Of a stretch of DNA of 64,000 nucleotides, positions 10,383 to 20,653 are shown piece by piece. The translations under genes were made by a program, and so were the position numbers. Where the stretch lies: assembly GCA_000218705.1 (NCBI GenBank), contig GL947594.1:895848-959847 (forward strand), written 5' to 3'. Under the pieces are notes generated by a model. That model worked only from the letters and a program-made list of their open reading frames with translations, searched no databases and was not told where the DNA came from. Source of the stretch: Prochlorococcus marinus bv. HNLC1. GTDB taxonomy: Bacteria; Cyanobacteriota; Cyanobacteriia; PCC-6307; Cyanobiaceae. Position 1 is the first letter of the stretch, and each line of letters begins with the position of its first letter.

Positions 10383-11233
10383 GACAAATTTTACCTAACA
10401 TTTGAGTTCTGAAATCTTCAAGCAATTTATTTGCCATTCTCCTTTGATTACCTGAGGTATGTTTCTCAGAAGCTAGTTTAATCCATTGATCTGGATCTTT
10501 AAAATTTTTATCAAAATCTATGCTATATCTTTTAGATATCTGCTCTAAAGAAATATTAGAAACTGGATTTGTATGTAATTTTAATATGATTCTTAGAAAT
10601 TCTCTAGCAACACTATCAAGATCGTATGCTGCTTCACCAATATCATCGCAGATTGCAAGATTTAAAGCAGATTTTTGATTATCTAAATCGGGTGGAATTA
10701 TTCCTGGGGCGTCTAGTAAATCAATACCATTATTTAATCTTATCCATCTCAGAGATCTTGTAACACCCGCTTTTCTTGCACTTTCTACCACTCTTTTTCT
10801 CGCAATTCTATTGATTAAAGCTGACTTTCCTACATTTGGGAAACCTAGTGTTAGTGCCCTTATAGATCTTGCCTTCATACCTCTTGATTCTCTTCTAATA
10901 TCTATTGATAATCTTGATTCTGATGCTGCTTTGCATATTTCTTTGATGCCAATTCCTTTTTTTGAATCACACCAAAGGGGATGTTTTATCTCTTTCTTTA
11001 AACCAATTAGTCCATTTATTAATTGCAGAATCTGAAATCATATCTGCTCTATTGATAACTAAAAGATGTTTTTTATCTTTTATCCACTTATTGAGATGTA
11101 GATGACTCGTTGAAAGTGGTATTCTTGCATCTCTAACTTCAATAACAAGATCTACTCTTTTTATGGTTTCCTTGAGTTTCTTTTCAGCTTTTGCTATGTG
11201 ACCTGGATACCATTGAATTTTAGGTATTTTCAC
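10360..11233 (-). CDS. rbgA: Ribosome biogenesis GTPase RbgA/YlqF (frameshifted)
   Basis: RbgA is a circularly permuted GTPase needed for 50S subunit assembly. The sequence is in two frames. The N-terminal piece (from 11233) has the family start IQWYPGHIAKAEK and the permuted G4 motif NRAD. The C-terminal piece has the G1 motif GFPNVGKSALINRI, the G3 motif DAPGI and a C-terminal helical domain. The in-frame sequence between them (WCDSKKGIGIKE) appears only after removing one base near 10974-10980, in a run of AAAGGGG on the plus strand. Two pieces that together make one full-length protein argue for a single-base insertion error rather than two genes. Confidence 0.88.
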
Positions 11234-11444
11234 ATTAATAAAATGTTTGGAATAAAAAAATTTTAATTAATTATTCATTCTGACTTTAAATATATTTTAT
11301 TCTATTTTTGTAATTTAAACTTTATATCAACTAACTAATTAAAAAATTTTTTTAAATTTTATTAAGGCATAACTATTTAATACTACATTTTTACCCAATA
11401 GCGATTTTTAAACGTTAGGGTTTCAAGGTTATTAAGAAGTATTC

Positions 11445-12653
11445 ATGCCAAAGTTATCTCTTTCAAGTTTAAACAAATCATCTCTAGAGGGTAAAAAAGT
11501 ACTAGTTCGCGTAGATTTTAATGTTCCACTTAATGAGGAAGGAGAAATTACTGATGATACTCGCATAAGAGCAGCTATCCCAACAATTGAATATTTGATT
11601 AATAATTCATCAAAGGTAATATTGTCAGCCCATTTTGGAAGACCTAAAGGTAAAGTAAATGAGAAGATGAGACTAACTCCAGTAGCCTCAAGATTAAGTT
11701 CAATTCTTCAAAAGAAAGTCACTTTATCAAGTAGCTGTATTGGAGAAGAAGCTAATTCCTTAGCTAATGCACTAAATAATGGTGATGTTATGTTGTTGGA
11801 AAATGTAAGATTTTATGAAGAAGAAGAGAAAAATGATAAGGATTTTGCAAAAAGCTTAGCCTCTATTGCTGATATGTATGTTAATGATGCTTTTGGTGCC
11901 GCACATAGAGCTCATGCCTCTACACAAGGAGTGACAGAATTCTTAAATCCATCTGTAGCAGGATTCTTATTAGAGAAAGAGCTTAAATACTTGCAAGGTG
12001 CTATTGATAATCCTCAAAGACCATTAGCCGCAATAGTTGGTGGCTCTAAAGTCAGTAGTAAGATAGGGGTTTTAGATTCTCTTTTGGATAAATGCGATAA
12101 AATAATTATTGGTGGAGGAATGATATTCACTTTTTATAAAGCCAGAGGTTTAAATGTTGGAAAAAGTCTAGTAGAGGAAGATAAATTAGAATTAGCAAGA
12201 AACTTAGAAAAGAAAGCACAAGATAAAGGTGTTGAATTGCTTTTACCTTCAGATGTAGTTCTTGCTAATGAATTTTCACCAACTGCAGATAGTAAAATTT
12301 CTGATATCAATTCTATTAGCGGAGATTGGATGGGATTAGATATTGGACCAGAATCTATTAAAACATTTCAAAAAGCTCTCATAGAATGTAAATCAATAAT
12401 TTGGAATGGTCCAATGGGTGTATTTGAATTTGAAAAATTTGCTAATGGCACTAATGCTATCGCAAAAACTTTAGCCGATTTAAGCTCTTCTTCTAATGTC
12501 TGTACCATTATTGGAGGTGGCGATTCTGTGGCTGCTGTAGAAAAGGCAGGATTAGCAGATAAGATGTCTCATATCTCAACTGGTGGTGGAGCGAGCTTAG
12601 AACTTCTTGAAGGGAAAATACTGCCAGGTGTCGCTGCTCTTAATGATTGCTAA
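11445..12653 (+). CDS. pgk: Phosphoglycerate kinase
   Basis: Pgk interconverts 1,3-bisphosphoglycerate and 3-phosphoglycerate, serving the Calvin cycle and glycolysis. The 402-residue protein has the substrate-binding RVDFNVPL near residue 23, the HFGRPKG segment, the nucleotide-binding region with GGSKVSSKI, the hinge WNGPMGVFE, and the C-terminal [13 protein letters not shown] and [13 protein letters not shown]. It follows a 210-base AT-rich gap that must hold its promoter, and it converges on a minus-strand secreted protein gene. Confidence 0.97.
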   Translation: MPKLSLSSLNKSSLEGKKVLVRVDFNVPLNEEGEITDDTRIRAAIPTIEYLINNSSKVILSAHFGRPKGKVNEKMRLTPVASRLSSILQKKVTLSSSCIGEEANSLANALNNGDVMLLENVRFYEEEEKNDKDFAKSLASIADMYVNDAFGAAHRAHASTQGVTEFLNPSVAGFLLEKELKYLQGAIDNPQRPLAAIVGGSKVSSKIGVLDSLLDKCDKIIIGGGMIFTFYKARGLNVGKSLVEEDKLELARNLEKKAQDKGVELLLPSDVVLANEFSPTADSKISDINSISGDWMGLDIGPESIKTFQKALIECKSIIWNGPMGVFEFEKFANGTNAIAKTLADLSSSSNVCTIIGGGDSVAAVEKAGLADKMSHISTGGGASLELLEGKILPGVAALNDC

Positions 12654-12654
12654 A

Positions 12655-13380
12655 TTAGTAATCGTCAACGATATTCACAGTTTTTGTAAATGATACCAAC
12701 CCACTTGGATGGGCAATTATACCTGTCCAAGTTTGAATACCTGGTACTAATGGAGCTCGAGATACTTTGAAAATGCCTCCTGTAGCTAGAGGCTCCAAAG
12801 GAATTGATTGATTTAATAATTTCCCTTCTTGATATTCTTTAATACCTCCTGCAATTATTGTTTCTTCTAGGGGTTGATTTAAGACTACATCTATATCATA
12901 TTTTGAGCCTGTTAAAACTTTATCTGGGATTGAGATTTTAATATCAATTTGATTATCATCACTCCTTATAGTAGTCAAATTATTTTCGATATTGCTTTGT
13001 TTTATTAATCCATTATCTAAGTTTAATGTAAAATTAAAAATAGATTCTAATTTAAATTTTTTCCCATTTAAATTTTTACTACCATAAAGTTTCATATCAA
13101 GTTTATGTTGATTAGGGTTAATTGATTTTGATTTGATTACTTCCCATTTTGCATCTGGAAATTCTCTAATTAATTTGAAGAATTTATTTTTAAACTCAAT
13201 TTTTTCATTTTTATCAAAATATTTTTCTAGTACGGCAAAATTTCTTTCATTTAATTCAGTCTCAATATTTTGAAAAATCTTTTTAAAGTTATCTTCGCAA
13301 ATTGCAAATGTTGATGATATGAGATAAAAAAAGATATAGATAATGCTTATTAATTTAGAAAAAGAATTAAATTTAATCAT
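12655..13380 (-). CDS. Secreted or membrane-anchored protein of unknown function
   Basis: I do not recognise this 241-residue protein. It starts with a short basic stretch and a hydrophobic segment (about residues 10-27) ending ISSTFA, which looks like a signal peptide, so export to the periplasm or thylakoid lumen is likely. The mature part is rich in charged residues and beta-like repeats. The C-terminal half holds a conserved-looking segment: IIAGGIKEYQEGKLLNQS and PLATGGIFKVSRAPLVPG. It stops one base after the pgk stop and converges on pgk. Its 5' end faces murG, with a divergent promoter gap of about 40 bases. Confidence 0.6.
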   Translation of the reverse strand: MIKFNSFSKLISIIYIFFYLISSTFAICEDNFKKIFQNIETELNERNFAVLEKYFDKNEKIEFKNKFFKLIREFPDAKWEVIKSKSINPNQHKLDMKLYGSKNLNGKKFKLESIFNFTLNLDNGLIKQSNIENNLTTIRSDDNQIDIKISIPDKVLTGSKYDIDVVLNQPLEETIIAGGIKEYQEGKLLNQSIPLEPLATGGIFKVSRAPLVPGIQTWTGIIAHPSGLVSFTKTVNIVDDY

Positions 13381-13422
13381 TTTATATTTATTTTATTCAC
13401 TATAGATGATTTGCTCATTTTT

Positions 13423-14519
13423 ATGAAAAGAAAAATAAAAAATTTATTAGTTGCTGCTAGTGGCACCGGTGGTCATATTTTTCCAGCATTAACAATTGTA
13501 GATAATCTTGATAGAAATTGGAAAATCAATTGGTTGGGTATACAAAATAGATGCGAAATTAATCTAGTACCACAAGAATATAATTTATTTACCTTAAATA
13601 TTGTTTCTCCTCAAGGGAATAATTTATCTCTAATGATTAAGTATCTCCAGGTATTTATTGCTACTTTGCCAGTAATTAGAATAATGATTAGTAGAAAAAT
13701 TAAATTAGTTTTTGCGACTGGCGGATATATATCAGTACCATCTATTATCGCAGCAAAATTATTAAACATACCAATCATAATTCATGAATCTAACGTGGTT
13801 CCTGGTTTGGCTACAAAGTATTTTGGTAGATATTGCAATTTTGTTTTAACAGGTTTTAAAGAAACAGCTTCTTATTTAAAAGGATGTAATATTGTTTTTA
13901 CGGGGACTCCACTCCGTAATCAATTTTATATTGATCATGATATTCCAAGTTGGGTTCCAGTTGGTAATCAACCCTTGATAATTATTATGGGAGGAAGTCA
14001 AGGTGCACAAGTTATAAATGATGTTATTTATAACTTATTAGATTTTTTAAATGATAAGAATTTTAGGATAGTTCATATTTTAGGTGATACGTTGATCCTA
14101 AATTTAATAATAAAAAAAATAAAAATTATATTCCAATAGCTTTTACAAATGAAATTGCTGCATTAATGCAAAATTGTGACTTAGTAATTTCTAGAGCAGG
14201 ATCTGGTGCAATAAATGAAATTATTAAAACGAAATCGCCTTCAATACTTATTCCATATCCAAATGCTAAAAATAATCATCAAGAAAAAAATGCCTTAATT
14301 CTCTCTTCAATAGGTTGTTCAATAATGATTCAGCAAAATAAAAATCTAGAAATCAATTTAAAAGAAAATTTGCAGAGAATTTTTAAAATGGAATCTAATA
14401 ATTCAAAAAATCAATATAAAATTTTAGAAATAATGAAAAAAAATATTTCTGAATTTAATTTAAAAGATCCTAGGCAAGAAATTAAAAAAATTATTAATTA
14501 CTATACAAAAAATTTATAA
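13423..14519 (+). CDS. murG: UDP-N-acetylglucosamine transferase MurG (frameshifted)
   Basis: MurG adds GlcNAc to lipid I to make lipid II on the inner face of the cytoplasmic membrane. The N-terminal piece has the G loop SGTGGHIFPA, FATGGYISVP, IHESNVVPG and MGGSQGAQ. The C-terminal piece, in a different frame, has NCDLVISRAGSGAINE and IPYPNAKNNHQEKNA, the UDP-sugar site. The frame changes near 14089-14093: the joined reading LGDT-x-DPKFNNKK needs one extra base. I chose the ATG at 13423; a TTG lies 12 bases upstream. MurG is essential, so a sequence error is the simplest explanation. Confidence 0.9.
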
Positions 14520-15584
14520 AGCTCAATAGCTATTATTTGATTTTTCTCATGAGTTTGTAAACTAATTCTCGCCCACTTATCATCTAAAAATCTAAATGAA
14601 GAACATTCTCTAATAAGTATTTTTTTGCTGGATAAATAATTTATACTCTCCATTAAGAGAATCTTTGCTTTCTATTAAGAGAAAATTTGTTGTTGATTCA
14701 TGCACTTTTATTTGGCTAATTTTTTTTAGTTCATTAGTTAACCATTGTTTTTCAATATTTATCCAAGTATGAATTTTCTTAATCCATTTTTCATATTCTT
14801 CTTTTCTGCTTAATAATTTTATTCCTGCTTGAATTGCAAGTGAATTTACGGGCCATGGATCTCTCAATCTATTGAGATTTTGACATATTGTTGAGGAACT
14901 AATCATATAACCTAGTCTTAATCCAGGAATACTAAATAATTTAGTTAAACTTCTTATTACAATTAAATTATCAAATTTTTTTGTAAGAGGTATTAAAGAT
15001 TCATTTTCACCATTTGGTGTTAATGATAAGAATGCCTCATCACAAATTACTAGTTTATAATTCTCAATTAACTCTTCTAGTGATTTCCTATCCCATAATT
15101 GCCCTGTTGGATTATGAGGATTAGTAATCCAAAGTACATCGCATTTTGGTTTTAAAGGAAAAGGTTGTTTTATATTTTTAAAATTATTTTTAGGAAGCTC
15201 CTCAAAAAAATATTTTGCTTGCCAACAATTTAATGCTCTTTCATAATCTACAAATCCTGGGACCGGTAAGCAATTTACTTTATATTTTGCTGCTTCAAAT
15301 CCTACCCAAGTAATTAATTCTGAAGCTCCATTACCAGGCATAATGCAACTAGGATCTATATTATGAAAAATTCCTATAGCTTCTTTAAGCTTATTCAAAT
15401 TTCTTTCAGGATAATATCTAAAACTTTCATTTTTTATTTCAATACATAATTCATCTTTTAGAAAATCAGGGATTGCAAATGGCACGATAGATGCACTCGC
15501 ATCAATAATATCTGATAATGAATAATTAAATTTCTCCGCAAAGCAATATATATTTCCTCCATGTTTAAAGTCTAAATTTTTCAA
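14501..15584 (-). CDS. cobC: Threonine-phosphate decarboxylase-like aminotransferase CobC/CobD (frameshifted near 3' end)
   Basis: This PLP-dependent fold-type I protein resembles CobC/CobD, which makes the aminopropanol arm of cobalamin from threonine phosphate. Features are KHGGNIYCFAEKF at the N terminus, GNGASELI, WITNPHNPTGQLW, CDEAFLSL, and the lysine motif RSLTKLFSIPGLRLGY. After residue ~313 the frame breaks. Removing one base near 14650 restores a plausible end, NYLSSKKILIRECSSFRF then DKWARISLQTHEKN, stopping at 14501 inside the murG 3' end. A HisC-type activity cannot be excluded from sequence alone, but a hisC-like gene is already present. Confidence 0.75.
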
Positions 15585-15635
15585 AATATCAAATGTATAC
15601 TTATCTTATTTAAATATACTTATAAATTTTATATT

Positions 15636-16804
15636 TTAATTTTTCCATGACAAACCTGAACCCACAGCTTCTTTAATATTAGATATTTGATAATAATTTA
15701 GTTGTTTGAGAATACCTTGTAATATATCAGGTACTAACCTAGGTCCTTTATAGATCCACCCTGTATAGACTTGTATCAATGATGCTCCAGAGGTTATTCT
15801 CTCCCATGCAGCTTCTGGAGAATCTATCCCGCCAACACCAATTAAAGTTAAATTTTTATCAATATTGTGGATATGTTTAATAATTTTATTAGCCTTATTT
15901 CTTAAAGGTTTTCCACTTAAACCACCGCTTTCTTCTGATAACAAAGTACCTGTTTTCTCAATAAGGGTATTTTCAAGACCTAGCCTATTAAGACTAGTAT
16001 TTGTTGCGATAATACCATTAATTTCTTCATCATTTATTAGTTGGCAAATTTTATCTATGTCTTTGAAGCTCAGGTCTGGAGCGATCTTTACAAAAAGAGG
16101 TGGGCAATCAGGTAGGTTTTTGATTTCTTTAAGTAATTCTCTAAGAAGAATTGGATCCTGTAATTTTCTTAGCCCTTCAGTATTAGGAGAACTAACATTT
16201 ATTGCGGCGTAATTACAATATGGGATAAGAAGTTTTAAAGATGAAATATAATCATCTTTTGCATTTGCAATTGAAGTTATTTTTGATTTTCCGAAATTTA
16301 TCCCTAAACAGTTTTTTTCTCTATCAACCTTTTTCTTGATATTTTGTTTAATGAAATTCTTTAAGAATAAGTCAGCTCCATTATTATTAAAACCCATTCT
16401 ATTTAAAGCAGCTTGTTCATTAGAAATTCTAAATAATCTTGGTTTTGGATTTCCTGGCTGAGCATATTGAGTAACTGTTCCTAATTCAGAGAAACCAAAA
16501 CCAAAATCTTGCCAGATATTTGCAGCTATCCCGTTCTTATCAAATCCAGCGGCAAGCCTACGGGATTAGGAAAATTTATGCCACAAATTTCCTGATTTAA
16601 CTTTTTATCTATAATACATAATTCGTTTCTTATCTCTTCAAGATAATTTGAGATGAACCCCCATTCTTTTTGACTTGAACAAAATGCTAAAAGCTTTAAA
16701 GATAAATTTGTTAGACATTCTGCATCAACCCCTTTATCTTCTTTTAGGATTGGATTGATTAATCTTTCATATATGTTTGTGATTGAATATAGATTTTTTA
16801 TCAT
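15636..16804 (-). CDS. pyrD: Dihydroorotate dehydrogenase, quinone type (frameshifted)
   Basis: PyrD oxidises dihydroorotate to orotate in pyrimidine synthesis. It belongs to class 2, which is membrane-associated and uses quinone: the N-terminal ~75 residues before INFPNPVGL fit the class 2 extension. The main piece has NRMGFNNNG, INVSSPNTEGLR with the catalytic serine region, KIAPDLS, NTSLNR, SGGLSGKPL and GVGGI. The frame breaks near 16557, exactly in the FMN-binding segment; adding one base gives VGLAAGFDKNGIAANIW. The start ATG overlaps the rnhA stop by four bases (ATGA), so the two are coupled. Confidence 0.93.
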
Positions 16805-17526
16805 TGAGGATTTTGATTATTATTTTGGATAATCCATAGTTTTTTGCTTGTTGGTTTAATAATCCAATTGCGCCAATTAAATTGCTTCATCTCTCTTATA
16901 TAATTATTCTCTTCTATAGAAAGTAAATTGCATAATTCACTAGTTGTTAATAAAAAACCTTTTTGTGCAAATTTGCTAACTAATTCAATACGAGAATACA
17001 AATTAATTATTTCTTGGGGTGCTGCTATATCAAGTTGATCAATATTTTCTTGTTGCTTCTTTTCTACTTTATTAATACCTTTACTGTAATTAGTTGCTAT
17101 TAGATCTACTCTTTCATTATATTTATCTCCACTATGACCTTTCACAAATTCCATGCTTACTTCATTAATTCTTAATCCATCAATCTTTTGCCATAAATCT
17201 AGATTCTGAACTGGTTTACCAGTACTTGTTTTCCAACCGTTTTTCTTCCAATTATTGATCCAATTACTATAGCCATCAATTAAGTATTTACTATCTGTTC
17301 TTAATTTAAAATTTTTTTTAGTTTGAATTGTTTTAATTTTTCTAGAGTTTTGATAGCAGCCATAAGTTCCATCCTGTTATTTGTAGTATTTTTTTCAAAA
17401 CCTCCAATTTCTAATTCACTTCCATCATCAAATAAAATTAAACCTCCCCATCCTCCATTTCCCAGGATTACCACTGCAGGCTCCATCAGTAGCAGCTTCA
17501 ATTGCAATATTTTGACTACTATTCAT
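16801..17526 (-). CDS. rnhA: Ribonuclease HI with C-terminal extension (two frameshifts)
   Basis: RNase HI cuts the RNA strand of RNA-DNA hybrids. The catalytic domain has the first aspartate in [10 protein letters not shown], the glutamate in [10 protein letters not shown], the aspartate in [10 protein letters not shown] and the histidine-aspartate end [14 protein letters not shown]. It is broken twice: an extra A near 17458-17460 (plus-strand TTT), and a missing A in an eight-base run at 17312-17319. Both repairs give continuous family sequence. Beyond the nuclease core is an extension of about 95 residues that I do not assign to a domain. The gene overlaps pyrD by four bases. Confidence 0.88.
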
Positions 17527-17534
17527 AGATTTAG

Positions 17535-17558
17535 AGCCGATAATAGAAATTATCGGCT
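17535..17558 (-). other. Perfect 10-bp hairpin between rplL and rnhA
   Basis: AGCCGATAAT and its exact complement are separated by a four-base loop, directly after the rplL stop in the direction of transcription. On the minus strand the hairpin is followed by CTAAATC rather than a U run, so it is not a standard intrinsic terminator. It could attenuate read-through from the ribosomal protein operon, stabilise the rplJL transcript end, or be a processing site. Confidence 0.6.
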
Positions 17559-17571
17559 AATAATTTGTTTA

Positions 17572-17967
17572 TTACTTAAGTGTAACTTTTCCTCCGGCTT
17601 CTTCAATCTCTTTCTTTAAAGCTTCTGCATCTGCTTTGGCTACAGCTTCTTTTACTGTCTTAGGAGCTGACTCTACGAGCGCTTTAGCATCTCCTAAACC
17701 AAGTCCAGTAGCATTTCTGACAACTTTAAGAACTTTTATTTTTGCAGATGCATCAAAACTTTCTAAGATTACATCGAATTCGCTTTGCTCTTCAGCAGCT
17801 GCGGCATCTCCATCTCCACCACTTGCACCTGGAGCCGCCATAACGACTCCTGCTGATGCTGCGGCAGACACTCCAAAAGTTTCTTCTATTTGCTTGACTA
17901 GCTCAGAAGCTTCTAAAAGTGAAAGAGATTTTAGTGATTCAAGAATTTCTTCGGTTTTTGCAGACAT
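17572..17967 (-). CDS. rplL: 50S ribosomal protein L7/L12
   Basis: L7/L12 forms the flexible stalk of the large subunit and recruits translation GTPases. The 131-residue protein has the N-terminal dimerisation helices, the Ala/Gly-rich hinge ([18 protein letters not shown]) and the C-terminal domain with [20 protein letters not shown] and [12 protein letters not shown]. It follows rplJ with a 27-base gap and is the last ribosomal gene of the block. Codon use is richer in GC than its neighbours, as expected for a highly expressed gene. Confidence 0.98.
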   Translation of the reverse strand: MSAKTEEILESLKSLSLLEASELVKQIEETFGVSAAASAGVVMAAPGASGGDGDAAAAEEQSEFDVILESFDASAKIKVLKVVRNATGLGLGDAKALVESAPKTVKEAVAKADAEALKKEIEEAGGKVTLK

Positions 17968-17994
17968 TTTTTTTGTTGATAAATGAATTGGAAT

Positions 17995-18522
17995 TTAAGA
18001 ATCTGAACTTTCAGAATGTTGCTTTAGTGATCTTGCAAGTCCAGATGGAATTTCGTTGATACCAATAGCTAGTTTAGTTGCGACACCATTTAATGCGCCA
18101 GCAATTTTCGCCATTAATACCTCTCTTGAAGGAAGATTAGCTATTTCTTTGATTTCAGCTTGACTAAGTAGTTTTCCTTCAAATAAAGCACCTTTTGTTT
18201 CGGATTTATTTGTTTCTTTTTGAAAAGATTGGATAGCTTTTACAGCTCCCCCAACATCTTCTTTTATTAAAACAAAAGCATTAGTACCTGTTAACAAAGA
18301 ATCTAGATCAGACCAGTTACTTTCTCCTTCAATTGCTCTACGCATTAATGAATTTTTTGTAACCTTACAAATCCCCTTATTTGCATGCAATCTCGCTCGC
18401 AAATCAGACATTTCTTTTATTGATAGACCTTTGTAATCAAGGACTACTGCCATTTCCGATTCGTTTAAGAGAGTTTTAATCTCTTGAACGATTTGTTGCT
18501 TATTCTCTAGTGTTCGGCCCAT
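17995..18522 (-). CDS. rplJ: 50S ribosomal protein L10
   Basis: L10 anchors the L7/L12 stalk to 23S rRNA. I chose the ATG at 18522, giving [16 protein letters not shown], which matches the usual family start. An in-frame ATG 45 bases upstream would add residues ([15 protein letters not shown]) unlike L10 homologs and would run into the leader RNA. Family features are [27 protein letters not shown] and [11 protein letters not shown]. The C-terminal helix binds L12 dimers. It is cotranscribed with rplL and is probably controlled by the leader just upstream. Confidence 0.96.
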   Translation of the reverse strand: MGRTLENKQQIVQEIKTLLNESEMAVVLDYKGLSIKEMSDLRARLHANKGICKVTKNSLMRRAIEGESNWSDLDSLLTGTNAFVLIKEDVGGAVKAIQSFQKETNKSETKGALFEGKLLSQAEIKEIANLPSREVLMAKIAGALNGVATKLAIGINEIPSGLARSLKQHSESSDS

Positions 18523-18569
18523 TCTTTTTTTTGGATCGTAATTTAGGAAGAGCAGGAAATGCGACACAG

Positions 18570-18700
18570 GGATATTTTGAGTTCGCTTTTATTAGATCCA
18601 AAAAAGGATGAAAATGAAAAACTAACCTAGGTGGGATTTATAATTTAGTAAAACTAAATTAGCCCACTTTCTCTGGTCGTATTATTGCAATTTATATTGT
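18570..18700 (-). promoter_or_regulatory. Candidate L10 leader (ribosomal protein autoregulatory element)
   Basis: The 190-base gap between rplA and rplJ holds a nested hairpin on the minus strand. The outer arms are GTGGG (18663-18667 complement) and CCCAC (18631-18635 complement). The inner arms are AATTTAGT and ACTAAATT around a three-base loop. It is followed by AATCCCACCTAGGTTAG, which resembles the conserved 3' side of cyanobacterial L10 leaders. In other bacteria L10 or the L10-L12 complex binds such a leader to repress rplJL. The position is exactly right; the consensus match is from memory. Confidence 0.6.
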
Positions 18701-18711
18701 ACTACAAAGAG

Positions 18712-19419
18712 TTAACTTTCTTGTTGATAATCCTGTAATGCACCAATATCAATTTGAATGGATGGTCCCATTGTTGAGGATAAATAGAGTGTTTTCCAAT
18801 ACTTACCTTTTGCGCCACTTGGCTTGTTTTTATCAATTGCTTCTTGTAAGGTCTTTAAATTTTCAAATAATTGATTGCTAGAAAAGCTTGCTTTGCCAAA
18901 ACGAACGTGAACTATACCAGCTTTGTCGGCTCTAAATTCCAACTTACCTGCTTTGAATTCTTTAATGGCATTCGCAATATCATTTGTTACTGTTCCAGCC
19001 TTTGGATTAGGCATTAAGCCTCTGGGTCCTAAAACTCGTCCAAGCTTCGCAACTTTAGGCATCATATCTGGGGTTGCTATTAATAAATCAAAATCCATAT
19101 TGCCTTTATTGATACTCTCTACTAAATCTTCTTCTCCAAATAAATCTGCACCTGCAGTTTTTGCTTTTGAAACGTTTTCTCCACTAGTTATAACTGCAAT
19201 CTTTATACTTTGTCCTGTCCCATTCGGTAAAGCAACTGTAGTTCGAAGCTGTTGATCGGTATATTTTGGATCAATACCTAATCTAATGTGAGCTTCTATA
19301 GTTTCGTCAAATTTTGCATTTGCATTCTCTTTTACGATGTTTAATGCTTCTTGGGCTGTGTAGATACGATCTTCAATCTTTTTAGAAAGAAGTTCCATTC
19401 TTTTAGATAATTTTTTCAT
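18712..19419 (-). CDS. rplA: 50S ribosomal protein L1
   Basis: L1 forms the mobile stalk near the E site and often represses its own operon. The 235-residue protein has [41 protein letters not shown], and the signature [19 protein letters not shown], followed by [15 protein letters not shown]. It lies downstream of rplK in the standard secE-nusG-rplK-rplA-rplJ-rplL order. Confidence 0.98.
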   Translation of the reverse strand: MKKLSKRMELLSKKIEDRIYTAQEALNIVKENANAKFDETIEAHIRLGIDPKYTDQQLRTTVALPNGTGQSIKIAVITSGENVSKAKTAGADLFGEEDLVESINKGNMDFDLLIATPDMMPKVAKLGRVLGPRGLMPNPKAGTVTNDIANAIKEFKAGKLEFRADKAGIVHVRFGKASFSSNQLFENLKTLQEAIDKNKPSGAKGKYWKTLYLSSTMGPSIQIDIGALQDYQQES

Positions 19420-19482
19420 AATTTGTTTGGGTGCAAGCGGTTAAAATTAACCTCCCCGATAAGTTTTATTTGAAATGATGTA

Positions 19483-19908
19483 TCAATCTGATATTGATAC
19501 GCCCATATTTCGAGCAGTACCTTCAATTACTTTCATTGCAGATTCGATACTAGTACAGTTTAGATCAGGGAGCTTCGTTTTGGCTATTTCTTCTAATTGT
19601 GATTTACTTATTTTGCCAACTGCACCTTTTGCAGATTCGCCAGCACCTTTTTCAATGCCTGCGGCTTTTGTGATTAAAACTGATGCAGGTGGAGTTTTTG
19701 TAATAAATGTAAAACTTCTATCTTCAAAAACTGATATTTCAACTGGAATAACAAAGCCAGCTTTATCTTGTGTTCTTGCATTATATTCTTTACAGAAAGC
19801 CATGATGTTAACACCATGCTGACCTAATGCAGGACCAACTGGAGGAGCTGGATTCGCTTTTCCAGCCTGTAGAGCTAGTTTAATTAATGCAACAACTTTT
19901 TTTGCCAT
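19483..19908 (-). CDS. rplK: 50S ribosomal protein L11
   Basis: L11 binds the GTPase-associated region of 23S rRNA. The 141-residue protein begins [20 protein letters not shown] and includes [22 protein letters not shown] and the C-terminal rRNA-binding region with [12 protein letters not shown]. The length is standard. It follows nusG after about 70 bases. Confidence 0.98.
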   Translation of the reverse strand: MAKKVVALIKLALQAGKANPAPPVGPALGQHGVNIMAFCKEYNARTQDKAGFVIPVEISVFEDRSFTFITKTPPASVLITKAAGIEKGAGESAKGAVGKISKSQLEEIAKTKLPDLNCTSIESAMKVIEGTARNMGVSISD

Positions 19909-19977
19909 TTTTCTTTTAAATTTGAAATGAAATTACAATACTCACTTAACAATACAATAAATCATGTTTAGTTTAAA

Positions 19978-20589
19978 TTAGTTTTGTTTGTTGATTTGAG
20001 AGAATTCTAATTCTACAGGAGTCTCCCTCCCAAAAATTGAGAGTAATGCTTTTAATTTGTTCCTTTCTCCAGATACTTCTATTACCTCCCCTTGAAAGTC
20101 TTTAAAAGGACCACTAGTAACTATAATTCTGTCTTTTTCTTCAATATCTAATTTAACAATAGCTTTTTTCTCTGAAGCTCGCTTGAAAATCCTATTAACT
20201 TCTTGTCTTGATAATGGCCTAGGTTTAATATGACCTCTTGATCTTCCACTCCCTCTACCATCTTCTGCTCCAACAAAATTAATAACATTAGGTGTACTTT
20301 TCACTGCCATCATTGTATCTTCATCCAAAATCATTCGAACTAGTACATATCCTGGGAATACCTTCTCTTCTGTTGTTTGCCTTGAGCCATCTTTTTTTAG
20401 CTTTATTCCAGGTGTTTGTGGAATTTCAATCTCAAGAATTCTATTATTAACACCTAATGTTACTGATCTCTGTTCAAGAGTAGCTTTTACTTTATTCTCA
20501 CAGCTTGAAGCAACTTGAACTGCGTACCACCTGGCTATGCCAGTATTAGCTTTAGATGAAACTAAACTACTATTAGACTCGTTACTCAT
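19978..20589 (-). CDS. nusG: Transcription termination/antitermination protein NusG
   Basis: NusG binds RNA polymerase and links it to Rho or the ribosome. The 203-residue protein has the NGN domain (RWYAVQVASSCENKVKATLE, VFPGYVLVRM, NVINFVGAEDG) and a C-terminal KOW domain (GPFKDFQGEVIEV). The first ~18 residues are a serine- and asparagine-rich leader before the conserved domain. It sits between secE and rplK, as in most bacteria. Confidence 0.97.
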   Translation of the reverse strand: MSNESNSSLVSSKANTGIARWYAVQVASSCENKVKATLEQRSVTLGVNNRILEIEIPQTPGIKLKKDGSRQTTEEKVFPGYVLVRMILDEDTMMAVKSTPNVINFVGAEDGRGSGRSRGHIKPRPLSRQEVNRIFKRASEKKAIVKLDIEEKDRIIVTSGPFKDFQGEVIEVSGERNKLKALLSIFGRETPVELEFSQINKQN

Positions 20590-20653
20590 GATAGGTTTGG
20601 ACTGAAATCCTGAAATAAATTAAAGTTTAAATCAATAAAGTTAAAAAACATTA

